Part shown: piece after piece, positions 9,229 to 15,621 of the stretch
How the letters are laid out: every line of letters starts with the position of its first letter
Numbering within the stretch: position 1 is the stretch's first letter
Assembly (NCBI RefSeq): GCF_004769575.1
Contig: NZ_RQGA01000005.1
Span: 1 to 25,201 of the forward strand
Reading direction: 5' to 3'
From: Leptospira perdikensis
GTDB lineage: Bacteria; Spirochaetota; Leptospiria; Leptospirales; Leptospiraceae
Length of the DNA: 25,201 bases
Notes under the pieces: generated by a model
Seen by the model: the letters and a program-made list of their open reading frames with translations, nothing else
The model's database searches: none
What the model was told of the DNA's origin: nothing
Translations under genes and position numbers: made by a program

Positions 9229-9555
9229 TTGAAACATCAAGACATACCTAACAAGGATTCGATTTGGTTTGGGCGTTTGGACGTTAAAACTTCCAAATTG
9301 GAACTGATTGATGGAAATTCATGGAACGTTGTAAAAGTCTTAGAGCGCGAACCTTATAAAGGAATTGTTTTTTCTGTTAGAAATTTTGATAACTTTTATG
9401 TAGAATTGCGAGAGGCACATTCCAAGGAGGCAACTGGTCAACATGGATTGAAATTTGTTCGGGACAAAGACAATACCCAACGATCCTATACTAGTGGCTA
9501 CTTTGTCCACGAACTCAAATCAATTGAGGATTGTAAAAAGTTTCTAGCGGATTAG
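9229..9555 (+). CDS. Hypothetical protein, possibly the 3' part of the broken lipoprotein gene
   Basis: The 108-codon frame starts at TTG 9229, one codon after the tandem stops TAG TGA (9223-9228), and is in the same frame as the lipobox Cys at 9148. It encodes a charged, probably globular sequence (EREPYKGIVFSVRNFDNF; YFVHELKSIEDCKKFLAD at the end). It is not recognised. No good Shine-Dalgarno precedes the TTG, so it may not be translated on its own. A simple reading is that a lipoprotein of about 135-140 mature residues was cut in two by the tandem stops. The alternative is an independent small gene with a weak start. Confidence 0.45.
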   Translation: MKHQDIPNKDSIWFGRLDVKTSKLELIDGNSWNVVKVLEREPYKGIVFSVRNFDNFYVELREAHSKEATGQHGLKFVRDKDNTQRSYTSGYFVHELKSIEDCKKFLAD

Positions 9556-9624
9556 AAAGCGGACTTAGAAAATACCTGTACAGATACAGTATTCGCCTTA
9601 CACAATCCTCTAACTTAATTTAGA

Positions 9625-9738
9625 TTATTGATCTTCTTCCGTTTTTAATTCTCGGATTCCATCAAGGAAAACTTCATAGGGCGTTCTCCCATTCCTATTT
9701 CTGCCTTGGTGTGATCTTTCAGGCTTTACTGACTTTGT
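9625..9738 (-). pseudogene. Transposase (rve/IS481-like) C-terminal remnant
   Basis: On the minus strand the last 37 codons of a gene remain, ending at a TAA complementary to 9625-9627. The core ERSHQGRNRNGRTPYEVF matches the conserved C-terminal 'E-R-x-H-Q-G-x-x-x-x-G-R-T-P-x-x-x-F' motif of DDE integrase-core transposases of the IS481/IS3 type. The frame is closed upstream by TGA (complementary to 9739-9741), and no DDE catalytic part or terminal inverted repeat is seen nearby. It is therefore a scar of a past insertion sequence. The assignment to IS481 rather than IS3 is tentative. Confidence 0.6.
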
Positions 9739-9887
9739 TCAATACATAGAAAATGACTTTATTATAAAAATCTTTTTTCTATTTAGAGGATCTATGACAC
9801 TGATTCTTTACGAACCTGTCAGGTGAATTCTATACTAGTATTGTAAAATCATCTTGTAATTTATTTTATGAATCTTATCGTCTTTAT

Positions 9888-10133
9888 ATGCCCAAAGTCT
9901 TTGAATCAAATGGATACAAATTCTTTTTCTTTTCTAATGAAGGGAACCCGAGAGAACCACTCCACATTCATGTGAGAAAAGGAGAAAAACTGGCAAAATT
10001 CTGGATTTTTCCATTAATTTTACTTCAAGAAAACTATGGTTTTAATTCTAAGGAATTAAATTGGATTGAAAATGAAATTGAAGGAAATATAATGTTAATT
10101 CAGGATAAATGGAATGATTTCTTCGGTATCTGA
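9888..10133 (+). CDS. DUF4160 domain protein
   Basis: This 81-residue protein has the DUF4160 pattern: an N-terminal MPKVFESNGYKFFFFSNEG and the signature EPLHIHVR at 23-30, followed by a basic KGEKLAKFWI stretch, then a helix ending in the 'L-N-W-I-E-x-E-I' type segment. Its length is normal for the family. It overlaps the next gene, a DUF2442 protein, by 20 bp, which is the usual partner arrangement. Such pairs are often listed as putative toxin-antitoxin modules, but the activity of neither protein is settled as far as I know. No clear Shine-Dalgarno precedes ATG 9888. The ATG at 9868 is in another frame. The module sits beside decayed genes and a transposase scar, consistent with an acquired island. 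Confidence 0.75.
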   Translation: MPKVFESNGYKFFFFSNEGNPREPLHIHVRKGEKLAKFWIFPLILLQENYGFNSKELNWIENEIEGNIMLIQDKWNDFFGI

Positions 10134-10380
10134 AGCAAAAGCACAAAAAGTCTGGTTCGATGAAGATAATCTCTGGATTTCTTTATTTGATGGAAGATCA
10201 CTTTCTGTACCATTAGCATATTTCCCTACACTTCGGAAGGCAACGGCCAGCCAATTACAAAAATTTGAAGTAAGTGGCGGTGGTATCGGCTTACATTGGG
10301 AAGAGCTTGACGAAGATATAAATGTACCAGCTCTTTTATTGGGAAATAATTATTTCTCTCAACTAAACCTAAAAAAATAA
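10114..10380 (+). CDS. DUF2442 domain protein, partner of DUF4160
   Basis: This 88-residue protein carries the DUF2442 signature: a beta-hairpin region with WISLFDGRSLSVPLAYFPTL (residues 21-40), where the D-G-R-x-L-x-V-P-L-x-x-F-P-x-L pattern is typical, and GLHWEELDEDI at 59-69. AGGA at 10102-10105 lies 8 bp before ATG 10114, inside the upstream gene, so the two are probably translationally coupled. By analogy with other DUF4160/DUF2442 pairs it may be the regulatory or neutralising partner; this is inference. No separate DNA-binding domain is visible in this short form. Confidence 0.75.
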   Translation: MISSVSEAKAQKVWFDEDNLWISLFDGRSLSVPLAYFPTLRKATASQLQKFEVSGGGIGLHWEELDEDINVPALLLGNNYFSQLNLKK

Positions 10381-10390
10381 ACGCAAACTC

Positions 10391-10419
10391 TATAGTTGCG
10401 AAACATCGCATTAACTATA
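10391..10419. terminator. Hairpin between convergent genes
   Basis: TATAGTTGCG (10391-10400) can pair with CGCA and ACTATA (up to 10419), leaving a 3-base bulge and a short loop. It lies just after the DUF2442 stop and before the 3' end of the convergent lipoprotein gene, where a shared terminator would be expected. There is no clear T-tract on either side. Confidence 0.35.
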
Positions 10420-10461
10420 AAAGTCAAATCCACCAATCCACACCCCCGTCCTCTATTCAAC

Positions 10462-11976
10462 TTAAGGCAAACTTACATTTTCGATGGAAATTTGTGTTGG
10501 GTTTGGGGAAGGTGAAGCCGAAAATTTTGTGTAATTCAATCTAGCTAATTTTCCGAAACAAACCTCTCGCATGACTTCTGTTCTCTCCTGAGCTGGTGAT
10601 GTTAGGTTAGAAGAATAGTGAAAGCGATTGAACGTTCCTGATTGTGGATTGATAAAAATATCGGCAAGGGCATAGGGACCAGATCCTTCGCCAGTCGTGA
10701 AATCGGGCGAGGAAGAAAACCTTCCATTGGATATAGAAGTTTGTGTCCGCAGAAGAAGTTGGGAAGAGGATAGAAAAAGAGGATCTGATTCTGTCATTGT
10801 TAAAACGTCTTCGGAAGCATTTCCTAAATAGGAATTCCAAAGAACAGATCCACTCATGTTTAATTTAGAAAAGATAAAATGTTTTCTTGTTCCATTAGTT
10901 GCAACGATTGGTTCGGCGGGACTTCCATAAGTATAACGAGCGGATCCAATTGTATAAATCATATCATCTTTAACAAGGAAACGATTGGGATCACCATAGT
11001 CACCTTCTGCAGGGACTCCCAAGTAAGAATACCACAATATGTTTCCGTCCGTTTCATTCACTTTCATCACAAATGGAACCATGGAATCAGCATTAGGGTG
11101 AGAAGTGCCACTCACACTTTGGGAACTGGAACCGGTGATAAAAAGTCCAGAAGAATTGGTTTCGGCACCAAAAACAAAGTCATTTCCAGAACTGGAAAAG
11201 TATCGTTGGTATGCCATGTTCCCATTTTCATTGACGGCCACATGGATGAAGTCAGAGTCCGTACCTCCACCGAGAGTCGAATTACTAATTCCTGGCCCGT
11301 CTACAAAAGCAATATGGCTCCCCACATTTTCGATAAACACATGTAAGCGGTTGGTTATATCCATAGCAGAAACAACATAAGTTCCAATACTATCTGAATC
11401 AAAGTAGGTATACCAAACCCGTGTTCCATCTTCTCTGATCCTTCCCACAAAAAGGGCAGGAATATTAATTCCTGATTTTGCATTGATAGGGTTGAGTTGA
11501 GATGCCCCTGTCACAATCAAAGCAACGGAAATGTCACCATTCGAATACTTTCTTAATTTAGGTTTGTATGTAGTTTCACCAACAGCTTCCCCCAAATAGT
11601 CGACCCAAAGAATGGCACCGTTTGTTTGAGAGACTCTCATTAAGAAGGTATTGAGTGTAATGCCCGAACTTCCAACAAAATTGTTAGTTACACCCGTAGC
11701 GGAACCGGGAACCAAATACTCTTGAGTGACTCCAGAGATTAAATAATCCCCGTTAGATAAAACAAATAAATCGGATCCTGTTGTTTTGTATGTACCTGAT
11801 CCATAGGTTTTTTTCCAAGATTGAAAATTGATACAAGGATCAGATAATAAATAGGCTCTGATGAGATTGGTAAGGAAAAAATCTTGAGATGTAGGATCGT
11901 TTGGGTTATTGAGATTTAATTTGCAGGAAGATGTGAAGATTAAAAAAACAAAAACAGGAAAAGAAAAAAATTTCAT
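10462..11976 (-). CDS. Lipoprotein with beta-propeller-type (SBBP-like) repeats
   Basis: The 504-residue product begins MKFFSFPVFVFLIFTSSC, a signal peptide with a spirochaete-type lipobox (T-S-S-C, Cys18), so it is probably lipidated. The body has a repeated motif of the form 'x-G-x-I-L-W-x-x-Y-L-G': NGAILWVDYLGE, DGTRVWYTYF, GNMAYQRYFSSSG, DGNILWYSYLG and SGSVLWNSYLG. These are spaced about 60-80 residues apart, as in bacterial SBBP-type beta-propellers. The C-terminal part also has Cys (EVCFGKLARLNY). The function is unknown; surface or periplasmic binding is likely. The start codon at 11974-11976 has a weak Shine-Dalgarno. The gene follows glgA on the same strand after 55 bp. Confidence 0.8.
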   Translation of the reverse strand: MKFFSFPVFVFLIFTSSCKLNLNNPNDPTSQDFFLTNLIRAYLLSDPCINFQSWKKTYGSGTYKTTGSDLFVLSNGDYLISGVTQEYLVPGSATGVTNNFVGSSGITLNTFLMRVSQTNGAILWVDYLGEAVGETTYKPKLRKYSNGDISVALIVTGASQLNPINAKSGINIPALFVGRIREDGTRVWYTYFDSDSIGTYVVSAMDITNRLHVFIENVGSHIAFVDGPGISNSTLGGGTDSDFIHVAVNENGNMAYQRYFSSSGNDFVFGAETNSSGLFITGSSSQSVSGTSHPNADSMVPFVMKVNETDGNILWYSYLGVPAEGDYGDPNRFLVKDDMIYTIGSARYTYGSPAEPIVATNGTRKHFIFSKLNMSGSVLWNSYLGNASEDVLTMTESDPLFLSSSQLLLRTQTSISNGRFSSSPDFTTGEGSGPYALADIFINPQSGTFNRFHYSSNLTSPAQERTEVMREVCFGKLARLNYTKFSASPSPNPTQISIENVSLP

Positions 11977-11994
11977 ATATAGATAATAACAACC

Positions 11995-12011
11995 AGAAGG
12001 TCTGTCCTTCT
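11995..12011 (-). terminator. Small hairpin between glgA and the downstream lipoprotein gene
   Basis: On the minus strand AGAAGG, a 5-base loop and CCTTCT form a 6-bp stem 20-40 bp after the glgA stop, followed by GGTTGTTATT. The T-tract is broken. It could attenuate transcription from glgA into the lipoprotein gene. Confidence 0.3.
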
Positions 12012-12031
12012 TTGTGAACAGAATAAATTGA

Positions 12032-13462
12032 CTAAATTTTTAATTCTATTGCTTTTGTATAAACTAAATCATATTCTAATTTTCTTTTTTTCCAACTCCA
12101 ATCTAAATTCATAATGTTTTTCACTACGATTTCTCTTTCTTGTGACTGAAATAAATCCTTGGCACGTTCGAGAGCATATCCCAGCGAACTCGTGTCATTC
12201 GGTTCAAAAACAATTCCTGTTTTGAATTTTAAAAGATTGGATTCTTCCACTGTATCTCTCAGTCCCCCCACACGAGATACAATGGGAATACTTCCATAAG
12301 TATGGCTGTACATTTGGTTTAGGCCACAAGGTTCAAAAAGAGATGGCATCAGAAAAAAATCACTGGCTGCTTCGATTTTATGGGCGAGTGATTCATTATA
12401 TCCTTTATAAAAATAGAATACTTCCGGGAGAGTTTCCGAAAGTTGAAAAAAAGCATCTTCCATTTCTGGATCACCGGAACCAAGAACCACATAACGGTGC
12501 GGTAGGTGGCGTCTTTCTGTAAAGGTTTGTAAAAAAGTAGGGAATCCTTTTTGGTAAGTAAGCCTTCCTATGAGACCAACTAAAGGTGCATCCAATGGCA
12601 AAGAAGGTCTACCCATTTCTTGAAACAGTTCTCTTTTGTTTTTTAATTTTCCTTCTTTCCAATCTAAAAAGGAATAGGTTTGGAAAATTCGTTTGTCTAT
12701 TTTCGGATTCCATTCCTCTGTATCAATTCCGTTGAGAATTCCCGAGTAGTCCAATGTTCTTTGTCTCAAACAATAACTGAGTCCAAATCCATTCGGTTCC
12801 GACAAAGTTTCTTCTCTATAGCCGGGACTTACTGTGGTAATTTGGTTCGCCGATAGAATTCCGGCCTTCATATAATTGCATTTGCCGTCATGGTCGAAAG
12901 GGCTTGTGATGAGCCGAAAAGGTTCTTCTTTTAAAAATCCTGTCATCCAAAATGGATGATCCCCTTGGTACGCCAAATTGTGAATGGTAAAGACAGTGGG
13001 GATGGGCAATGCAGAATCTTTTTGTAAGGCAAGAGAGAGAGCCGTATGCCAATCATGGGCATGGAAAACATCCACTTTCAGGATTTGACTTAAAGCATAA
13101 CAAGCGTAAGAAAACATAGCAAACCGAAAGTGTTCTTCCTTATGTCCATAAATGGAGTCTAATGTTTGGAAGAGGTCCGATTGGAAAAAATACAACTTCA
13201 GACCAGATTCTTCGGCTTCTAAAAACCGGGAGGCCTTGAGTACAGAAACCACAAGAGAATCGATTTTGTCATCTTGAGGAAGTAGTGCAGGGAACTCTTT
13301 GCCCGTCCAATGCGGAGACTTGCCCAACTTACCTATCAAAGGTAATGCGACATAAACTTCTTCGGTTTTGGACTGCTCTTTGGTGAGTGAGGCAAGCATA
13401 TCCGCAAGGCCACCCATCTTGATGTAGGGAAAATATTCTGCGGATGCGTGGAGAATCTTCAT
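12032..13462 (-). CDS. glgA: Glycogen synthase (ADP-glucose type, GT5)
   Basis: The 476-residue protein is predicted to transfer glucose from ADP-glucose to the non-reducing end of a growing alpha-1,4-glucan. The N-terminal starch-synthase domain opens with MKILHASAEYFPYIKMGGLADM, which carries the K-x-G-G motif (Lys15, Gly17-Gly18) that binds the ADP-glucose. HAHDWHTAL lies in the N-terminal half. The C-terminal GT-B domain has IGRLTYQKGF and SLFEPCGLNQM, whose Glu377 corresponds to the catalytic Glu377 of the 477-residue E. coli enzyme; the length also matches. RVGGLRDTVEE near the end is typical. The ATG at 13462 has only a weak Shine-Dalgarno. It is divergent from pckA. No other glg gene lies in the window. 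Confidence 0.93.
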   Translation of the reverse strand: MKILHASAEYFPYIKMGGLADMLASLTKEQSKTEEVYVALPLIGKLGKSPHWTGKEFPALLPQDDKIDSLVVSVLKASRFLEAEESGLKLYFFQSDLFQTLDSIYGHKEEHFRFAMFSYACYALSQILKVDVFHAHDWHTALSLALQKDSALPIPTVFTIHNLAYQGDHPFWMTGFLKEEPFRLITSPFDHDGKCNYMKAGILSANQITTVSPGYREETLSEPNGFGLSYCLRQRTLDYSGILNGIDTEEWNPKIDKRIFQTYSFLDWKEGKLKNKRELFQEMGRPSLPLDAPLVGLIGRLTYQKGFPTFLQTFTERRHLPHRYVVLGSGDPEMEDAFFQLSETLPEVFYFYKGYNESLAHKIEAASDFFLMPSLFEPCGLNQMYSHTYGSIPIVSRVGGLRDTVEESNLLKFKTGIVFEPNDTSSLGYALERAKDLFQSQEREIVVKNIMNLDWSWKKRKLEYDLVYTKAIELKI

Positions 13463-13532
13463 TTTCTGTTATTGACACCGACTCGCAAAATAAGAAGCTA
13501 GAAAAACACAAAGTGAAATCGAGGAGAGATCC
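13463..13532 (+). promoter_or_regulatory. Divergent glgA/pckA intergenic region with a TTGACA box
   Basis: This 70-bp gap must hold signals for both genes. TTGACA at 13472-13477 is a perfect -35 hexamer in the pckA direction, but the -10 at the expected distance (around 13495-13502) is poor. GAGGAGAG at 13520-13527 is a strong Shine-Dalgarno for pckA. Confidence 0.35.
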
Positions 13533-15125
13533 ATGTCAGTATCTACTAATCTGCGCGGCCTTGCTGAATTAGGCCTTAAACCATCCGAAGTCTTCCATAA
13601 CTTATCTTACGAAGAAATTTACCAGCACGAATTGAACAACAAAGAAGGCGTAACTTCCGATAACGGAACGATGATGGTAGATACCGGAATTTTTACGGGT
13701 CGCTCCCCTAAAGACAAATATTTTGTCGATGAACCTTCTTCCCAAAACAACATTTGGTGGGGTCCGGTCAACACAAAGGTTTCCGAAGCCATCTTCAACG
13801 AACTTTATGCAGAAGTAACCAAATTCCTAGATAACAAAAAACTTTATGTTTTTGATGGTCATGCTGGAACGAACGATGACACACGTATCTCTCTCCGTGT
13901 AGTCACTGAAAGAGCTTGGCAACACCACTTTTGCACCAACATGTTCCTCCGACCTACTAAGGAAGAATTACAAAACCTTCATCCAGAATTTACTATCATC
14001 AACGCTTCTGGTTACAAAAACACTAAATACAAAGAACACGGCCTTAACTCCGATGTATTTGTGATCTTCCACTTAGCAAAAAAAATCTGTATCATCGGTG
14101 GAACAGAATACGGTGGAGAGATGAAAAAAGGTATCTTCTCTGTCATGAACTACTACCTACCGCTCAAAAGCGTGCTCACTATGCATTGTTCTGCTAACGT
14201 TGGTAAGGATGGAGACAGCGCTCTTTTCTTTGGTCTTTCTGGAACAGGAAAAACAACTCTTTCCACAGATCCAAACCGCAAACTCATCGGTGATGATGAA
14301 CATGGTTGGGACGATAAAGGAATTTTCAACATTGAAGGTGGATGTTATGCAAAAACCATCAATCTTGATCCAAAAACAGAACCAGAAATTTATGCTGCCA
14401 TCCGTCGTGATGCTCTCCTCGAAAACGTAGTTTTTGATGCAGGAACAAAAAAGGTAGATTACTCTTCTGCTGCTAAAACAGAAAACACAAGAGTTTCTTA
14501 TCCAATTTTCCACATCGACAACATCCAACCAGGATCCAAAGCAGGTCACCCAAACACTGTGATCTTCCTTACTTATGATGCTTACGGTGTTCTTCCTGCG
14601 GTTTCTAAACTTTCTATCGAACAAGCAATGTATCACTTCCTTTCTGGTTACACAGCGAAGGTTGCGGGAACGGAGCGTGGTGTAAAAGAACCACAAGCTA
14701 CTTTCTCTGCTTGTTTCGGTCAGGCGTTTATGACACTCCACCCAACATACTATGCAAAGTTACTCGGTGAAAAAATGAAAAAACACCAAGTGAATGCTTA
14801 CCTCATCAACACAGGTCTTGTTGGTGGAAAGTATGGTGTAGGAAAACGTATGAACCTTCCTGCAACTCGCCAAATCATCAATGAAATCCTAAACGGTAAC
14901 ATTGAAAAATCCGAGTTCGAAAAACACCCAGTATTCCAAGTTTCTTTCCCTAAATCCGTGAATGGTGTGGATGCTCATATCCTCAACCCACGTAATGCTT
15001 GGGAAAACAAAGAAGACTACGATAAAACTGCTGGTGACCTTGCAAAACAATTTGTTGAGAACTACAAGAAATACCTTACTGGTTCAAAAGAATTTGATTA
15101 CAGCCAATTTGGTCCCATCGCTTAA
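13533..15125 (+). CDS. pckA: ATP-dependent phosphoenolpyruvate carboxykinase
   Basis: The 530-residue enzyme converts oxaloacetate and ATP to phosphoenolpyruvate, CO2 and ADP, the entry step of gluconeogenesis. All key motifs are present: the substrate-binding GRSPKDK (56-62), the PEPCK P-loop GLSGTGKT (234-241), and the kinase-2/metal-binding IGDDEHGW (252-259). The sequence then follows the family to the end ([18 protein letters not shown]). The length is that of the bacterial ATP-dependent class; the GTP-dependent class is longer and lacks these signatures. GAGGAGAG, ending 5 bp before ATG 13533, fixes the start. Gluconeogenic PEP carboxykinase fits Leptospira, which grows on fatty acids. 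Pairing with glgA links it to carbohydrate synthesis. A strong terminator follows, so it is probably monocistronic. Confidence 0.97.
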   Translation: MSVSTNLRGLAELGLKPSEVFHNLSYEEIYQHELNNKEGVTSDNGTMMVDTGIFTGRSPKDKYFVDEPSSQNNIWWGPVNTKVSEAIFNELYAEVTKFLDNKKLYVFDGHAGTNDDTRISLRVVTERAWQHHFCTNMFLRPTKEELQNLHPEFTIINASGYKNTKYKEHGLNSDVFVIFHLAKKICIIGGTEYGGEMKKGIFSVMNYYLPLKSVLTMHCSANVGKDGDSALFFGLSGTGKTTLSTDPNRKLIGDDEHGWDDKGIFNIEGGCYAKTINLDPKTEPEIYAAIRRDALLENVVFDAGTKKVDYSSAAKTENTRVSYPIFHIDNIQPGSKAGHPNTVIFLTYDAYGVLPAVSKLSIEQAMYHFLSGYTAKVAGTERGVKEPQATFSACFGQAFMTLHPTYYAKLLGEKMKKHQVNAYLINTGLVGGKYGVGKRMNLPATRQIINEILNGNIEKSEFEKHPVFQVSFPKSVNGVDAHILNPRNAWENKEDYDKTAGDLAKQFVENYKKYLTGSKEFDYSQFGPIA

Positions 15126-15201
15126 GTTTTAAAAACTATGCCCTCTTTGAACTTTACCGACTTGCAGTAGTCAGTTGGTAGAGTGCAAAGGATGGAATGA
15201 G

Positions 15202-15238
15202 AAAGCCACTCTAACGGAAACGGAGAGTGGCTTTTTTT
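15202..15238 (+). terminator. Intrinsic terminator of pckA
   Basis: AAA, then GCCACTCT (15205-15212), an 11-base loop, AGAGTGGC (15224-15231) and TTTTTTT (15232-15238). The 8-bp GC-containing stem with a seven-T tail is a textbook rho-independent terminator about 80 bp after the pckA stop. The A-tract on the left makes it potentially bidirectional. Confidence 0.92.
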
Positions 15239-15255
15239 ATGCCTTTATGATTTCC

Positions 15256-15423
15256 TTAGAGGTTGATGGTCAAAACAAACGAATGGTGCGGAATGACAGA
15301 CTTAGCTAAACTTTCATCACATTGGATGAGGAGATAACTTTCCACATAACGATTGAGTTCTAGTGTAGGTTTGTATTCAGTAATCGTTGGCACCGTAAGA
15401 TTTCCATTCCAATGAAACTCATT
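15256..15423 (-). pseudogene. Truncated AraC-family regulator, N-terminal fragment
   Basis: A minus-strand frame of 55 codons, with an upstream stop at 15424-15426 and its own stop at 15256-15258, has no ATG but reads like the start of an AraC-type regulator with the DUF6597-like N-terminal domain: TITEYKPTLELNRYVESYLL, then KSVIPHHSFVLTINL. The 'P-x-x-E-L-x-x-Y-V-E-S-Y' and 'V-I-P-H-x-S-x-V-L' patterns are the support, from memory of the family. The rest of the sensor domain and the helix-turn-helix part are missing: the frame ends 17 bp from the pckA terminator. It is therefore a fragment left after deletion or insertion. A GTG inside it (ACG-GTG-CCA) could serve as a start, but the product would lack a DNA-binding domain. 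Confidence 0.5.
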
Positions 15424-15490
15424 TTAATCCAATGTAAAGGATTTTCCTGCTAATAGAAACAAGGTACAAGGTTTTGCCTTAAGAATTATG

Positions 15491-15510
15491 GGCGCCTCGA
15501 ATTGGTTAGG
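15491..15510 (+). repeat. 20-bp direct repeat, left copy
   Basis: GGCGCCTCGAATTGGTTAGG matches the right copy at 23107-23126 in 19 of 20 bases and has the same orientation. The two copies bracket the whole pair of duplicated lipoprotein genes, 7.6 kb apart. Confidence 0.8.
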
Positions 15511-15612
15511 TGATCATTGTTTTATCCAAAACCGACCGGGCTCCTTCGGGGTGCGCTACGCTCCCGTCTCACCCATTCTGGGTGAGACCGTGGCCCTTCA
15601 GATCCCTGGCGT
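15491..15612. repeat. Structured GC-rich intergenic element bounded by imperfect direct repeats
   Basis: The segment is noticeably GC-richer than its surroundings. It opens with GGCGCCTCGAATTGGTTAGG (15491-15510) and closes with CCCTGGCG, then TGTGGATTGGTTA (to 15625). So a GGCG...ATTGGTTA motif occurs at both ends as an imperfect direct repeat. Inside, GTCTCACCC (15566-15574), ATTCT and GGGTGAGAC (15580-15588) form a perfect 9-bp hairpin with a 5-base loop. CGGGCTCCTTCGGGGTGCGC precedes it, with further short self-complementary parts. No ORF is plausible. It resembles dispersed intergenic elements ending in 'CCCTGGCG' that I recall from Leptospira genomes, but that is unverified. It could be a non-autonomous mobile repeat. 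Confidence 0.5.
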
Positions 15613-15621
15613 GTGGATTGG

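Noticed and set aside
10879..11380. Plus-strand ORFs inside the propeller lipoprotein gene
   Set aside because: Antisense to a well-supported gene, with atypical composition and no start signals.
14157..14741. Long minus-strand ORF (194 codons) antisense to pckA
   Set aside because: It is a shadow of the strongly conserved pckA frame, with Ser/Cys-rich sequence and no ribosome site.
15160..15200. tRNA-like D-arm sequence (TAGTCAGTTGGTAGAG) after pckA
   Set aside because: No anticodon arm, no T-loop (TTCGANT) and no acceptor stem could be drawn; at best a remnant.
15505..15511. GTTAGGT as an integron attC core site
   Set aside because: It fits GTTRRRY, but no matching RYYYAAC partner or integrase is found, and the right repeat copy reads GTTAGGA.
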